From Bacillota bacterium (GTDB taxonomy: Bacteria > Bacillota > Clostridia > Christensenellales > Christensenellaceae): DNA of 64,000 nt. The notes beneath the pieces are model-generated. The model saw only the letters and a program-made list of their open reading frames with translations, was not told the origin of the DNA and searched no databases. The number at the start of each line of letters is the position of its first letter. Within the stretch, counting starts at the first letter, position 1. The translations under genes and the position numbers were made by a program. Below, piece by piece: positions 31,478 to 40,148 of the stretch. Location: NCBI GenBank assembly GCA_023408315.1, contig JAEYKI010000028.1, positions 1 through 64,000 of the forward strand. Reading direction: 5' to 3'.

Positions 31478-32425
31478 TTGAAAAAATTTGTATTGATGAT
31501 TGTTGTTTCTCTGTTCTTGACCGGCTGTTCCAGTACCCAGCCTGCCGCGCCGCCGGCTGCAGCGGGCGGAGCTCCGGAAGCCTCTGTATCCCCGGCGCAG
31601 ACTTTAGCCCCGGCTGAGCCAAGCCAAGCCAGCCCTGCCGCAACCCAAACCCGGGCAGAGGGCGCAACCACGCCGGTGCTGATAAAAGGCCTGCTGGTGG
31701 GCGGACTCAGCCAGGGCAGGTGGATGCAGGCGCCGGAGTTTTTCAATAGCGGCGCAGTGGACTTGAACGGTTATTTGTATGACGTATACGTGAACGGCAA
31801 AAAAATAGGCACAGCCACAGGCGGCCTGCCTACGGATTCCCTGAGCGGAGAAGTGCAGACGGAAAAAACCTATATTCCGGGATACGACGTTATTACTCTG
31901 CGCGATGAAAACGGCCAGAAGGTGGAATATGACATAGCAATCCGCGCGGACTGGAATTTGTTTCCCAGAAGTTACGCCACTGCAGACGCCAGGAATCAGG
32001 CCTGGCTGGGCCTGGCCAAAACCCTCTTGAAAAACGAAGGGCTCACGGACCCGCAAACCGAAGTGAAACAGGTGGTTCGCGCCGATTTGGACAATAACGG
32101 CAGCGAAGAAATTCTGATCGCTGCGGACAACACGGTGGAGGGCCGTTTTGAACAGGTGGCTGCCGGTGACAACGCCATACTGATATTCAAGACGGCAGAG
32201 GCAGCGTCCGGCCAGGCAGTGGAAAAAGACATACATACGCGGGACGAAAGCGAGCCTTCCATTTACAGGTGGCTGTTCAGGGTTCATGCAATTGCGGACC
32301 TGGACGGCGACGGCGCAATGGAAGTTGTGGTGAGAAGCTGGTATTACGAAGGCGAGAGTTGGAGCGTCTATAAACTGGACGGGAATGAATTGAAACTGGC
32401 CGCCTCAAATGGGTGGGGCGTATAA
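31478..32425 (+). CDS. Lipoprotein with FG-GAP-like repeat region
   Basis: A 315-residue exported lipoprotein. Residues 1-16 are a lipoprotein signal ending in the lipobox LTGC, followed by an Ala/Pro-rich linker to about residue 65. The C-terminal part has two calcium-binding-like segments, ADLDNNGSEEILIA and ADLDGDGAMEVVV, like FG-GAP/VCBS blades. The start codon is TTG, supported by GGGAGAGG six bases upstream. Function unknown; it is flanked by oppositely directed genes and seems monocistronic. Confidence 0.82.
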   Translation: MKKFVLMIVVSLFLTGCSSTQPAAPPAAAGGAPEASVSPAQTLAPAEPSQASPAATQTRAEGATTPVLIKGLLVGGLSQGRWMQAPEFFNSGAVDLNGYLYDVYVNGKKIGTATGGLPTDSLSGEVQTEKTYIPGYDVITLRDENGQKVEYDIAIRADWNLFPRSYATADARNQAWLGLAKTLLKNEGLTDPQTEVKQVVRADLDNNGSEEILIAADNTVEGRFEQVAAGDNAILIFKTAEAASGQAVEKDIHTRDESEPSIYRWLFRVHAIADLDGDGAMEVVVRSWYYEGESWSVYKLDGNELKLAASNGWGV

Positions 32426-32452
32426 ACTGAATTTTTTATTGATAGTTTGGCT

Positions 32453-32926
32453 TCATTTATGATATGTCTCATTATTTATAATTTTGAACGCCCGGTACAC
32501 CTGTTCCAGCAAAACGATGCGGAACAGCCTGTGCGGCATGGTCATGCAGGAGACAGATAAACGGAGCATGGCCTTTTTTTTGATATCTTCCGCTATGCCA
32601 ATAGACCCGCCGATCACAAATGTGATCGCACCTTCTCCCTGAACCATGCGGCCCTTAAGATATTCGGCAAACTCTTCGGAGCATTTCTGCTGCCCCAAAA
32701 CGTCGCAAACAATTACATACCCCATCATATGCGGAAGTATCCGCTGTGCTTCCGCGTTCAGAACAGCCTGCTCACCCGCATCGCTTTTTACGCCGGCAAG
32801 CGGCTCGTCCGCCACCTCTATAATTTCAACCTGGGCAAAGCGGGACAGCATTTTAACATATTCTGCTTGCGCCGCCAGGTAATATTTCTCTTTCAGTTTG
32901 CCCACGCAAACAATCCTGATCTTAAT
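32453..32926 (-). CDS. rlmH: 23S rRNA (pseudouridine1915-N3)-methyltransferase RlmH
   Basis: A SPOUT methyltransferase acting on helix 69 of 23S rRNA. VIGGSIGIAEDIKKKA and LLEQVYRAFKIINNETYHK form the SAM-binding trefoil knot, and the GKLKEKYYLAAQAEYVKML start is diagnostic. The usual N-terminal strand (MKITILAVGKLKEKY in relatives) is matched by in-frame codons I-K-I-R-I-V-C-V-G upstream of the only conventional start (GTG at 32903-32905). The first of these is ATT at 32924-32926, so I annotate an ATT start giving 157 residues; a GTG start would delete the first beta strand. Confidence 0.9.
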   Translation of the reverse strand: MKIRIVCVGKLKEKYYLAAQAEYVKMLSRFAQVEIIEVADEPLAGVKSDAGEQAVLNAEAQRILPHMMGYVIVCDVLGQQKCSEEFAEYLKGRMVQGEGAITFVIGGSIGIAEDIKKKAMLRLSVSCMTMPHRLFRIVLLEQVYRAFKIINNETYHK

Positions 32927-32941
32927 TAACCCATCCCCCGG

Positions 32942-33901
32942 TTATTTCAGCATATTCAGATAGGGCAGCGTACCCAGCAGCAACCTGAAGCTTAAAAGCA
33001 CGCCCGCTAATATAAACGGTACCATTTCATACCTTTGGTGCAGGCCCGCGTCCGTTTCAGCAACAGGTGTATCCGCGTTTTTCTTTTGCATTTGCCTTAA
33101 AAACACATACGCCAGCAGCGCCGAAACCACCAATATGCCCAGCAAATACACCACATACGCGGGATTCCCGGAGGCCGTCATCTCCCCGGGCAGAAGATTC
33201 AGCGTCCAGGGCAGGTTCAGCACATAATTCTCGGGCGCCATGGTATACCCAAGCGTGTTGAACGCCGCGTGAAACGCAATGGCGCACCACAAAGAGCGTG
33301 TTTTATAGTAGATGTAGCACAAAAACAGCCCGGCAACAAACCCGTTGATGCTGGATAAAAGGTCCGCGTGCATCAGTCCAAACACCACGGCGGTGAGTAT
33401 CACGGCAAAAAAACCAATGCGCTTCAAATATGCGCCCTGGAACATGCCGCGCAGCAATATCTCTTCTGTAAACGGCGCAAATACAGCCAAAAACAGAAGC
33501 GCGGTGATGGCGGAGCCTTTCAGTACGTATTCCATCAGTTCGTTGTCCGGTAGGGCGCCGCCCATGCTTACGATCCATTCACTCACAAAATATAGGGCAA
33601 CAGAGCAGCACAGGTACACAAAAAACGCCAGCACAACAGAATACGCAATGTTTATAGGCGCGGTTCTGCTAAAGCGCAGTGACCTGATCCTCTCCCTGGA
33701 AGAAAGCGCAAATATAATCACCGGCAGCATGCAGGCCATCCGCGCGTAAATGGATACATCCATATTCGGCTCTACTCCAAAAAACGTTTGAAGCAGCGCC
33801 TGCGCAAAATCCACAACCGTGTAACCGAGTAATACAAAAAAAAGACACCAGTTGGCCTGTTTGATACTAAAAACTGTCTTGTATACGTTATCTTGCGTCA
33901 T
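32942..33901 (-). CDS. CPBP-family intramembrane glutamic endopeptidase
   Basis: A 319-residue membrane protein with eight or more hydrophobic helices. The Abi/CPBP catalytic motifs are present: EEILLR near residue 146, FGLMHAD near 175 and HAAFN near 212. Bacterial relatives cleave within membranes and some act in bacteriocin self-protection; the substrate here is not known. Its start overlaps the walJ stop by 14 bases. Confidence 0.9.
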   Translation of the reverse strand: MTQDNVYKTVFSIKQANWCLFFVLLGYTVVDFAQALLQTFFGVEPNMDVSIYARMACMLPVIIFALSSRERIRSLRFSRTAPINIAYSVVLAFFVYLCCSVALYFVSEWIVSMGGALPDNELMEYVLKGSAITALLFLAVFAPFTEEILLRGMFQGAYLKRIGFFAVILTAVVFGLMHADLLSSINGFVAGLFLCYIYYKTRSLWCAIAFHAAFNTLGYTMAPENYVLNLPWTLNLLPGEMTASGNPAYVVYLLGILVVSALLAYVFLRQMQKKNADTPVAETDAGLHQRYEMVPFILAGVLLSFRLLLGTLPYLNMLK

Positions 33902-34682
33902 AACAGCCTGTCAATTCACTCCTTTTTGCCAGGGCCAGCCCCATATGTTTGCCCACCTGCACGCCTTTTTCCTCCAGGTAAGCGCATACCGTCTGGTATG
34001 CCAGTTCTTCCACGTTGTTCTGCTGGCTTAAATGCCCCAGTATAATTCCGCGCACGCCGGTTTTGGCGAGCTCAAACGCCGCCTGGGCGGCTGCATCGTT
34101 TGAAAGATGGCCCCTGCCCGATAATATCCTGCGTTTCAGCCGGTAGGGGTACGGGCCTGCGTTCAGCATTTCCACATCGTGGTTCGCTTCCAGCAATACA
34201 ATGGAAGCTCCTCCCACGCCGTCTATAATCTTTTGCGTAATATGCCCAAGGTCGGTCACCACCGCCACTTTTTTCCCTTTTGAATGCAACGCGTAACCGT
34301 AAGGGCACACAGCGTCGTGGGATACCTCAAACGGCTGTACGCATATGTCCTTAATATAAAAATCCTCTGTTGTAATCTCCCTGATGTTCTTGGGTTTTAT
34401 ATCCGGGAGTTTGGGAAGCAGCGCTTCCCAGGTGGGGCCGTTGGCATATACGGGGATATCGTACTTTTTTGTAATAATATTCAGCCCGCGTATATGGTCC
34501 GTGTGTTCATGCGTAACCAGTATTCCATCCAGGCCGCACAGGTTGCCGTCTGCCTTGGCCAGTTCCTGGCCAATTCTGGAACAAGACGTCCCGGCGTCTA
34601 TCAGCAGGCTGGCCTGCTCGGAATGGATGAATATGCTGTTGCCGCTGGAACCGCTGAACAGCGGAGCAATGCGCAGTGCCAT
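33888..34682 (-). CDS. walJ: MBL-fold hydrolase, WalJ/YycJ family
   Basis: A 264-residue metallo-beta-lactamase-fold protein. The metal motif is H58-E-H60-T-D62-H63, with SHDAVCPYG, TDLGHIT and LGHLSQQNN supplying the other ligands. YycJ/WalJ is linked to the WalRK locus and to DNA replication/wall coordination in Firmicutes and may have 5'-exonuclease activity. No walRK genes are in the window, but rlmH lies two genes on, as in many origin-proximal Firmicute loci. Confidence 0.88.
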   Translation of the reverse strand: MALRIAPLFSGSSGNSIFIHSEQASLLIDAGTSCSRIGQELAKADGNLCGLDGILVTHEHTDHIRGLNIITKKYDIPVYANGPTWEALLPKLPDIKPKNIREITTEDFYIKDICVQPFEVSHDAVCPYGYALHSKGKKVAVVTDLGHITQKIIDGVGGASIVLLEANHDVEMLNAGPYPYRLKRRILSGRGHLSNDAAAQAAFELAKTGVRGIILGHLSQQNNVEELAYQTVCAYLEEKGVQVGKHMGLALAKRSELTGCYDAR

Positions 34683-34753
34683 ACAGTCTCCCGAAAATAT
34701 TATTATAATTTTAATTTATTCTATACCTAACAAGGCAACTTTTCAATAACAGT

Positions 34754-34782
34754 TTGCATTTGCCGGGCCTATCCTCTATAAT
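34754..34782 (+). promoter_or_regulatory. Promoter of the fumarase operon
   Basis: TTGCAT (34754-34759) and TATAAT (34777-34782) are 17 bases apart. The leader holds a tight hairpin CGGGCC/GGCCCG (34799-34813) just before the ribosome-binding site. Confidence 0.65.
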
Positions 34783-34828
34783 TCTACGTGGAATCCACCG
34801 GGCCCCCGGCCCGATAAAAGAGGTTTAT

Positions 34829-35668
34829 ATGAAAATCATCCAAGCAGACCAAATAACGGCTGCCGTTCGCAAAGCGTTCCTTGCCGCATGCATCGCGCCG
34901 GGGCAGGACGTGGACTGCGCGCTGCGCCAGGCGTACCAGGCGGAATCCTCCCCCTGCGGCCGTGAGATACTGCGGCAGCTACTGGAGAACAACAGCATAG
35001 CAAAACAGGAAAATATCCCATCCTGCCAGGATACGGGCATGGCCGTTGTTTACCTGGACATTGGCCAGGACGTGTATATTGATGGCGGCTTTGTGGAAGA
35101 CGCGGTGAACGAAGGCGTTCGCCAGGCGTATGCGGACGGGTATTTTCGCAAATCTGTTCTCACCGCCATTGGCCGTGAGAACACCAGGGATAATACTCCC
35201 GCAATCATCCATACCAAAATCGTACCCGGAGACGGCCTTAAGATCATTGCCATGCCCAAGGGCTTCGGCAGCGAGAACATGAGCGCCATAAAAATGCTCA
35301 AACCGTCCGACGGGCGTGAAGGAATCGTAAACTTTATTGTGGAAGCTGCGCAAAACGCGGGCGGATGCCCCTGCCCGCCTGTTGTGCTGGGCGTAGGCAT
35401 CGGCGGCACGTTTGAATACGCGGCGTATATGGCAAAGCGCCAGCTTTTGCGCCCCCTTGGCAGCATGAATACGGAAGCGCAGCTTGCGGAGCTGGAAGCT
35501 GAACTGAAACACAAAATAAACGCCCTTGGCATAGGCCCTATGGGCCTGGGCGGAGACACATACTGCCTGGCGGTCCATATAGATCAATACCACACGCACC
35601 TGGCTGGCATGCCCGTTGCGGTCAACTTTTGCTGCCACGCCCTGCGGCATTGCGAGGTGGATTTATGA
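34829..35668 (+). CDS. Fumarate hydratase class I, alpha subunit
   Basis: A 279-residue subunit of the oxygen-sensitive [4Fe-4S] fumarase that interconverts fumarate and malate. IPSCQDTGMAVVYLDIGQDV carries a cluster cysteine; GGCPCPPVVLGVGIGGTFEYAAYMAKRQLLRP and GPMGLGGDTYCLAVHI are the other signature blocks. I start at the ATG at 34829 (AGAGG upstream). It overlaps the beta-subunit start by four bases, so the two are translated together. With malic enzyme elsewhere in the window it supports malate/fumarate metabolism. Confidence 0.93.
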   Translation: MKIIQADQITAAVRKAFLAACIAPGQDVDCALRQAYQAESSPCGREILRQLLENNSIAKQENIPSCQDTGMAVVYLDIGQDVYIDGGFVEDAVNEGVRQAYADGYFRKSVLTAIGRENTRDNTPAIIHTKIVPGDGLKIIAMPKGFGSENMSAIKMLKPSDGREGIVNFIVEAAQNAGGCPCPPVVLGVGIGGTFEYAAYMAKRQLLRPLGSMNTEAQLAELEAELKHKINALGIGPMGLGGDTYCLAVHIDQYHTHLAGMPVAVNFCCHALRHCEVDL

Positions 35669-36186
35669 TCAAGCTGAGTTTGCCAATGACGCAGGAACAA
35701 ATCAAAAGCCTGAAAGCCGGAGACGCGGTTTTGATTTCCGGCACCATCTACACAGCGCGGGACGCCGCGCACAAACGCCTGACCGCACTGATAGAAAACA
35801 GCCAGCCTCTTCCGTTTGCATTCAAGGGCGCGGCCATTTATTACGCCGGGCCATGCCCCGCAAAACCGGGCCAGGTGTTCGGCTCCTGCGGGCCCACTTC
35901 ATCCTACCGCATGAACGCCTACGCGCCCCTGCTGTTTGACCTGGGCGTGCAGTGCGCTATTGGTAAAGGCCCAATGAGCAGCGAAGTAATTGAAGCAATC
36001 AAGCGCAACAGCGCCCTGTATTTTTGCGCAACCGGCGGCGCGGGCGCGCTCATTACCAAATGCGTGCAGTCCGTTGAAATTATAGCATTCGAAGACCTTG
36101 GCGCAGAAGCGATAAACAAACTGGAAGTTGTGGATATGCCCCTCATCGTGGGCATCGACTCGCACGGTAATAATATTAATAGATAG
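35665..36186 (+). CDS. Fumarate hydratase class I, beta subunit
   Basis: A 173-residue C-terminal-type subunit of class I fumarase. SGTIYTARDAAHKRL, IYYAGPCPAKPGQVFGSCGP, TSSYRMNAYAP and GKGPMS are the family blocks, followed by the KRNSALYFCATGGAGAL segment. I start at the ATG at 35665, which overlaps the alpha-subunit stop as ATGA. The split two-gene arrangement is common in anaerobic Clostridia. Confidence 0.93.
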   Translation: MIKLSLPMTQEQIKSLKAGDAVLISGTIYTARDAAHKRLTALIENSQPLPFAFKGAAIYYAGPCPAKPGQVFGSCGPTSSYRMNAYAPLLFDLGVQCAIGKGPMSSEVIEAIKRNSALYFCATGGAGALITKCVQSVEIIAFEDLGAEAINKLEVVDMPLIVGIDSHGNNINR

Positions 36187-36194
36187 ACTTTACG

Positions 36195-36358
36195 TTACTT
36201 TTCTTTTGAGAAAAAAAGTAACCAAAAGAAAACTTTTGATTGTCCTAAAAATTTCTTATATCTTATGCTGAAAAACGCCATTAATGGCGTTTTTCATAAA
36301 TGGGATTCCAAAGGGCGATCGTCCCTTTGGCGGAGGTTTGGAGGCGGAGCCTCCAGAG
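36195..36358 (-). repeat. Composite 3' repeat element, copy D
   Basis: Read on the minus strand from the lipoprotein stop: GGAGGCTCCGCCTCC hairpin, AAAGGGACGATCGCCCTTT hairpin, GGAATCCCA box, then AAAAACGCCATTAATGGCGTTTTT, which is a good terminator. The right end lies ten bases from the stop codon. Confidence 0.75.
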
Positions 36359-36367
36359 AAAAGCGGC

Positions 36368-36934
36368 TTATTTTCCTAGAAGCTTTTTCAGATTCGCTAC
36401 CGCCAGGGCACCCACCTGATTAAGCCTTTCATGCACTGTTTCATCAATAAAATTACCGCCGGAGATGATCAGATAATAGCCGTTTGAGAGAATATGCAGT
36501 CCCGGCGTATGAAAAATATATTTGTATCCAATTCCATCTGCCATATCACTGGCTGCCGTATCCGCTGCATCACCGGCAAATATGCCTTCCGGAACCTGTT
36601 GGCTGATTGATAACTCCAAATAGTCGGAGGTAAACGGACTGGCTCCGTTGTAGAAAACCAACTTTTGATCCGCTGCCGGCTTTTCCGACTTCTCTCCATC
36701 CTCCACGTCCTGGCCCAGAATCTGCGCTGCCTCGGCTTTGGAAATCAACTGCTCTGGTTCAATCGCATTTCCATTTGCGTCAACAACTGTTACCGTCTGC
36801 GCCTGCGCGCCTTGGCCGCCTATATCTGGGCCGCCTATATCTGGGCCGCCTTCTGCCGGACTTCCACCCGTGCAGCCTGCCAAAAAGGCTGTGCAAATCA
36901 GGCATGCCAATACCGCCATTAATTTTTTCATCAA
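36368..36934 (-). CDS. Lipoprotein of unknown function
   Basis: A 188-residue predicted lipoprotein with signal residues 1-20 and lipobox LAGC. After the cysteine comes GGPDIGGPDIGG, encoded by a 15-base tandem duplication (36816-36845). The rest has no recognised domain; a central 'DYLELSISQQVPEGIF' and C-terminal amphipathic helix are visible. It stands alone, convergent with the fumarase operon, next to the fatty-acid operon's 3' end. Confidence 0.75.
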   Translation of the reverse strand: MMKKLMAVLACLICTAFLAGCTGGSPAEGGPDIGGPDIGGQGAQAQTVTVVDANGNAIEPEQLISKAEAAQILGQDVEDGEKSEKPAADQKLVFYNGASPFTSDYLELSISQQVPEGIFAGDAADTAASDMADGIGYKYIFHTPGLHILSNGYYLIISGGNFIDETVHERLNQVGALAVANLKKLLGK

Positions 36935-37018
36935 ACTCGCCCCTTGACCAAAAACAATTTACTTCCAGTATTATACTGGTATTATATTCTAATTAAATTG
37001 AAATATAAAGATTTTAAC

Positions 37019-37052
37019 TAAAAAAACACCCGCTGCGTATGCGGCGGGCGTT
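37019..37052 (-). terminator. Terminator of the fatty-acid operon
   Basis: On the minus strand AACGCCCGC pairs with GCGGGTGTT (arms 37044-37052 and 37025-37033), followed by six Ts, 17 bases after the accA stop. Confidence 0.8.
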
Positions 37053-37068
37053 ATTCGTATGATCAAAA

Positions 37069-37878
37069 TTATTCCTTTATATATTCCTGCCCAAACGCGC
37101 GGATTTTTGCATAACGTTTTTGCAGAAGCTCGTCAATCGGCGTTTCCATCAGCTTGGGCAAATGCAGGGCAATATACTCTTTCACCGCCTGCGCCATTTT
37201 GCCGCCGTCGTCGTTCTTTGCGCCCTCTTTGGGCTCTGGGATCACGTCGTCCACAATGCCCATCTCGCGGACCTGGGGAGCAGTCATGCGCATAAACTGC
37301 GCTGCTTCAGGCGCTTTGGATGAGTCCCTCCACAGAATAGACGCAAACCCCTCGGGTGAGAGAATGGAATACACGGAATTCTCCAGCATGGCAATGCGGT
37401 CAGAAACCGCAAGCGCCAGCGCGCCGCCGGATCCTCCTTCACCAATCAGGACCGTAAGAACCGGTACCTTGAGCCGGGAGAGCTCCAGCAGGTTGCGCGC
37501 AATGGCCTCGCCAATGCACCGCTCCTCCGCACCCACGCCGCAGAATGCTCCCTGGGTATCCACAATGCAGATCACCGGCCTGTGGAACTTTTCCGCCTGA
37601 TGCATCAGCCGCAGGGATTTACGGTATCCTTCCGGATGCGGGCTGCCAAAGTTGCGTTTTACTTTCTCGTTTACGTCCAAACCCTTTTCCTGCCCCACCA
37701 CCGTAACGGGAATACCGTTCATCAGGCCAATACCGCCAATAATAGCCGCGTCGTCCGCATACAGCTTGTCGCCGTGCATCTCCACAAAATCGTCAAATAT
37801 GTTATTGATATAATACTGCGCAGTGGGCCGGATGAACTCCCTGGCCAACTGCACGGTCAGCCATGCCGAATTAGCCAT
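37069..37878 (-). CDS. accA: Acetyl-CoA carboxylase carboxyltransferase, alpha subunit
   Basis: A 269-residue subunit that with AccD transfers CO2 from carboxybiotin to acetyl-CoA. The crotonase-fold core is visible: GGIGLMNGIPVTVVGQEKG, NFGSPHPEGYRKSLRLM, VDTQGAFCGVGAEERC and GEGGSGGALALAVSD. It is shorter at the N-terminus than the E. coli protein, as usual in Clostridia. It is the last gene of the fab/acc operon and overlaps accD by eight bases. Confidence 0.95.
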   Translation of the reverse strand: MANSAWLTVQLAREFIRPTAQYYINNIFDDFVEMHGDKLYADDAAIIGGIGLMNGIPVTVVGQEKGLDVNEKVKRNFGSPHPEGYRKSLRLMHQAEKFHRPVICIVDTQGAFCGVGAEERCIGEAIARNLLELSRLKVPVLTVLIGEGGSGGALALAVSDRIAMLENSVYSILSPEGFASILWRDSSKAPEAAQFMRMTAPQVREMGIVDDVIPEPKEGAKNDDGGKMAQAVKEYIALHLPKLMETPIDELLQKRYAKIRAFGQEYIKE

Positions 37879-38800
37879 TCTGATTCACCCCCGCATGCAG
37901 TTTTAGTATCCTCGCAAGCGTTTCGCGCACTTTTTTACGCTCCACAATCATATCCACAAAGCCCTTTTTCATTAAAAACTCAGATTTCTGAAACCCGTCG
38001 GGCAGGGACTGCTTAATGGTCTGCTCTATCACGCGCTTGCCCGCAAACCCCACCGTGGCGTTTGGTTCGGCAAGCGTCACGTCGCCCAGCATGGCAAAGC
38101 TTGCCGTAACGCCGCCCGTGGTCGCGTCAGTCAGCACAACCACATATAAAAGCCCCGCCTCGTCCAGTTTGGCCAGCACCGCGCTGGTCTTTGCCATCTG
38201 CATCAGGGACACAAGCCCTTCCTGCATGCGCGCGCCGCCAGAAACAGTAAACGCCACCAGGGGCAATTTTTTCTCCATCGCAACCTCGGCCGCGCGGGAA
38301 AACTTCTCGCCCAGTGCAGCACCCATGGAGCCCATCATAAAATACCCGTCCATTGCCGCAAGCACGCATGGATTCCCGTCTATAGTGCAGGTGCCTGTTA
38401 CAATGGCCTCCGAAAGGCCCGTTTTTTTGCGTAAGTCTTCCAGCTTTTCCTCATAACCGGGATATTCCAGCGGGTTTCCGCCAACCAGGGTCCCATTGAA
38501 TTCCTCAAAGCTGTCCTTGTCAACGGTAATCTCAATCCTTCGTCTGGCCGGAAGCCTGAAGTTATGCCCGCAGTATACGCAAACGTGCAGGTTCTCAGCC
38601 AGGTCTTCTCCAAAAACCGCCTTGCCGCAACCCGGACATTTCTCAAACATGTCGCCGGGAATGGCAGCGGCCCCTGTCTGAGAGCCCTGCTGGTGGGTAT
38701 GCACGTTGATTGTGGCGTTTTTAATGGGTATTTCTATCTGCTGGTTGGAAGTATACACGCGCCGTTTCTGGCTGTGCTTGTTTCTGTTGAAAATAGCCAT
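37871..38800 (-). CDS. accD: Acetyl-CoA carboxylase carboxyltransferase, beta subunit
   Basis: A 309-residue subunit with the N-terminal zinc ribbon CPGCGKAVF...CVYCGHNFRLP (about residues 55-83) and the crotonase core GARMQEGLVSLMQMAKTSA, TDATTGGVTASFAMLGDV and AEPNATVGFAGKRVIEQT. The first 50 residues form a basic, glutamine-rich extension of uncertain role. It precedes accA, its obligate partner. Confidence 0.95.
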   Translation of the reverse strand: MAIFNRNKHSQKRRVYTSNQQIEIPIKNATINVHTHQQGSQTGAAAIPGDMFEKCPGCGKAVFGEDLAENLHVCVYCGHNFRLPARRRIEITVDKDSFEEFNGTLVGGNPLEYPGYEEKLEDLRKKTGLSEAIVTGTCTIDGNPCVLAAMDGYFMMGSMGAALGEKFSRAAEVAMEKKLPLVAFTVSGGARMQEGLVSLMQMAKTSAVLAKLDEAGLLYVVVLTDATTGGVTASFAMLGDVTLAEPNATVGFAGKRVIEQTIKQSLPDGFQKSEFLMKKGFVDMIVERKKVRETLARILKLHAGVNQNG

Positions 38801-38801
38801 A

Positions 38802-40145
38802 TCACTCCTCCATTATCCTGCCAATCAGCCCGGTATCCAGGTTTCCCTTAACCACATCCGGGTTTTGCAGCAGTTCGAACTGGAAGTCTATGTTGGTTTC
38901 CACCCCATCCACCACCAGTTCGGTCAGAGCCGAACGCATTTTTGCCAGCGCAAGGTCGCGTGTGGGCGCATACGCAATCAGTTTGCCTATCATTGAATCA
39001 TAGTTTGGCGGAATTTTATATCCCACATACATGGCGGAATCAAACCGTATGCCCGGCCCGCCCGGCACATGCAGCATTTTAATGGTGCCGCAAGAGGGCA
39101 TAAAGTTTTTGCTTGGGTCCTCCGCATTGATGCGGCACTCAATCGCATGCCCATGCAGCTTAATGTCGTTCTGCTCATATCCCAAATCTATATTTGCCGC
39201 AATCAAAATCTGCGTTTTAACAATATCAACGCCGGTCACCATTTCTGTTACGGGATGCTCAACCTGCACCCGCGCGTTTAATTCCATAAAATAATAATTC
39301 CCGGCTTTGTCCATTAAAAATTCTATGGTGCCTGCGCTGTTGTATCCCGCGGCTTTTGCAGCCCTAACCGCGGCTTCGCCAATATCCATGCGTTTTTTCT
39401 TATCCAACGCAACGGAAGGCGCTTCCTCCATCATTTTCTGGTTGCGGCGCTGCAGGGAGCATTCCCTCTCAAACAGATGCACCGCGTTTCCAAAATTGTC
39501 GCACATAATCTGCACTTCTATATGCCGCGCGTTGTCTATGCATTTCTCCATGTACAGGGTGCCGTCCCCAAAGGATGCGATTGCTTCCTGGGCTGCTGCG
39601 TTGAACGCCTTTTCAATCTCTTCTTCCGCGTTCACCTTGCGGATCCCCCGGCCGCCGCCGCCTGCGGACGCTTTGATCATAACGGGATAGCCCACTTGCT
39701 TGGCAATTTTTTTCGCCTCGTCCACGCTGCCAATCGCGTCCAGTGATCCCGGAATAATAGGCACGTTTGCCTGTGTCATAATTCTGCGCGCCATCAACTT
39801 GTTGCCCATTTTATCCATGGCTTCCGCGTCCGGCCCAATAAACGTAATGTTGCTCTTTTTGCACATGCGCACAAACTTGGAATTTTCCGAAAGGAATCCG
39901 TACCCCGGATGGATAGCGTCCGCTCCGGTGATGTGCGCGGCGGATAATATATTAAAAGAATTCAGATAGCTGTCCTTTGGCGCGGGCGCGCCGATGCACA
40001 CCGCTTCGTCCGCCAGCTGGGTATGCAGGGCCTGCCGGTCCGCCGTGGAATACACGGCAACGGTGGCAATGCCCATTTCCCTGCAAGCCCGGATCACGCG
40101 CACCGCAATCTCACCCCGGTTTGCTATCAACACTTTTTCAATCAT
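38802..40145 (-). CDS. accC: Biotin carboxylase subunit of acetyl-CoA carboxylase
   Basis: A 447-residue ATP-grasp enzyme that carboxylates biotin on AccB. MIEKVLIANRGEIAVRVIRACREMGI is the standard N-terminus, KASAGGGGRGIRKV the ATP loop, and YFMELNARVQVEHPVTE holds the metal-binding and catalytic residues. It lies one base upstream of accD. Confidence 0.97.
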   Translation of the reverse strand: MIEKVLIANRGEIAVRVIRACREMGIATVAVYSTADRQALHTQLADEAVCIGAPAPKDSYLNSFNILSAAHITGADAIHPGYGFLSENSKFVRMCKKSNITFIGPDAEAMDKMGNKLMARRIMTQANVPIIPGSLDAIGSVDEAKKIAKQVGYPVMIKASAGGGGRGIRKVNAEEEIEKAFNAAAQEAIASFGDGTLYMEKCIDNARHIEVQIMCDNFGNAVHLFERECSLQRRNQKMMEEAPSVALDKKKRMDIGEAAVRAAKAAGYNSAGTIEFLMDKAGNYYFMELNARVQVEHPVTEMVTGVDIVKTQILIAANIDLGYEQNDIKLHGHAIECRINAEDPSKNFMPSCGTIKMLHVPGGPGIRFDSAMYVGYKIPPNYDSMIGKLIAYAPTRDLALAKMRSALTELVVDGVETNIDFQFELLQNPDVVKGNLDTGLIGRIMEE

Positions 40146-40148
40146 GGC

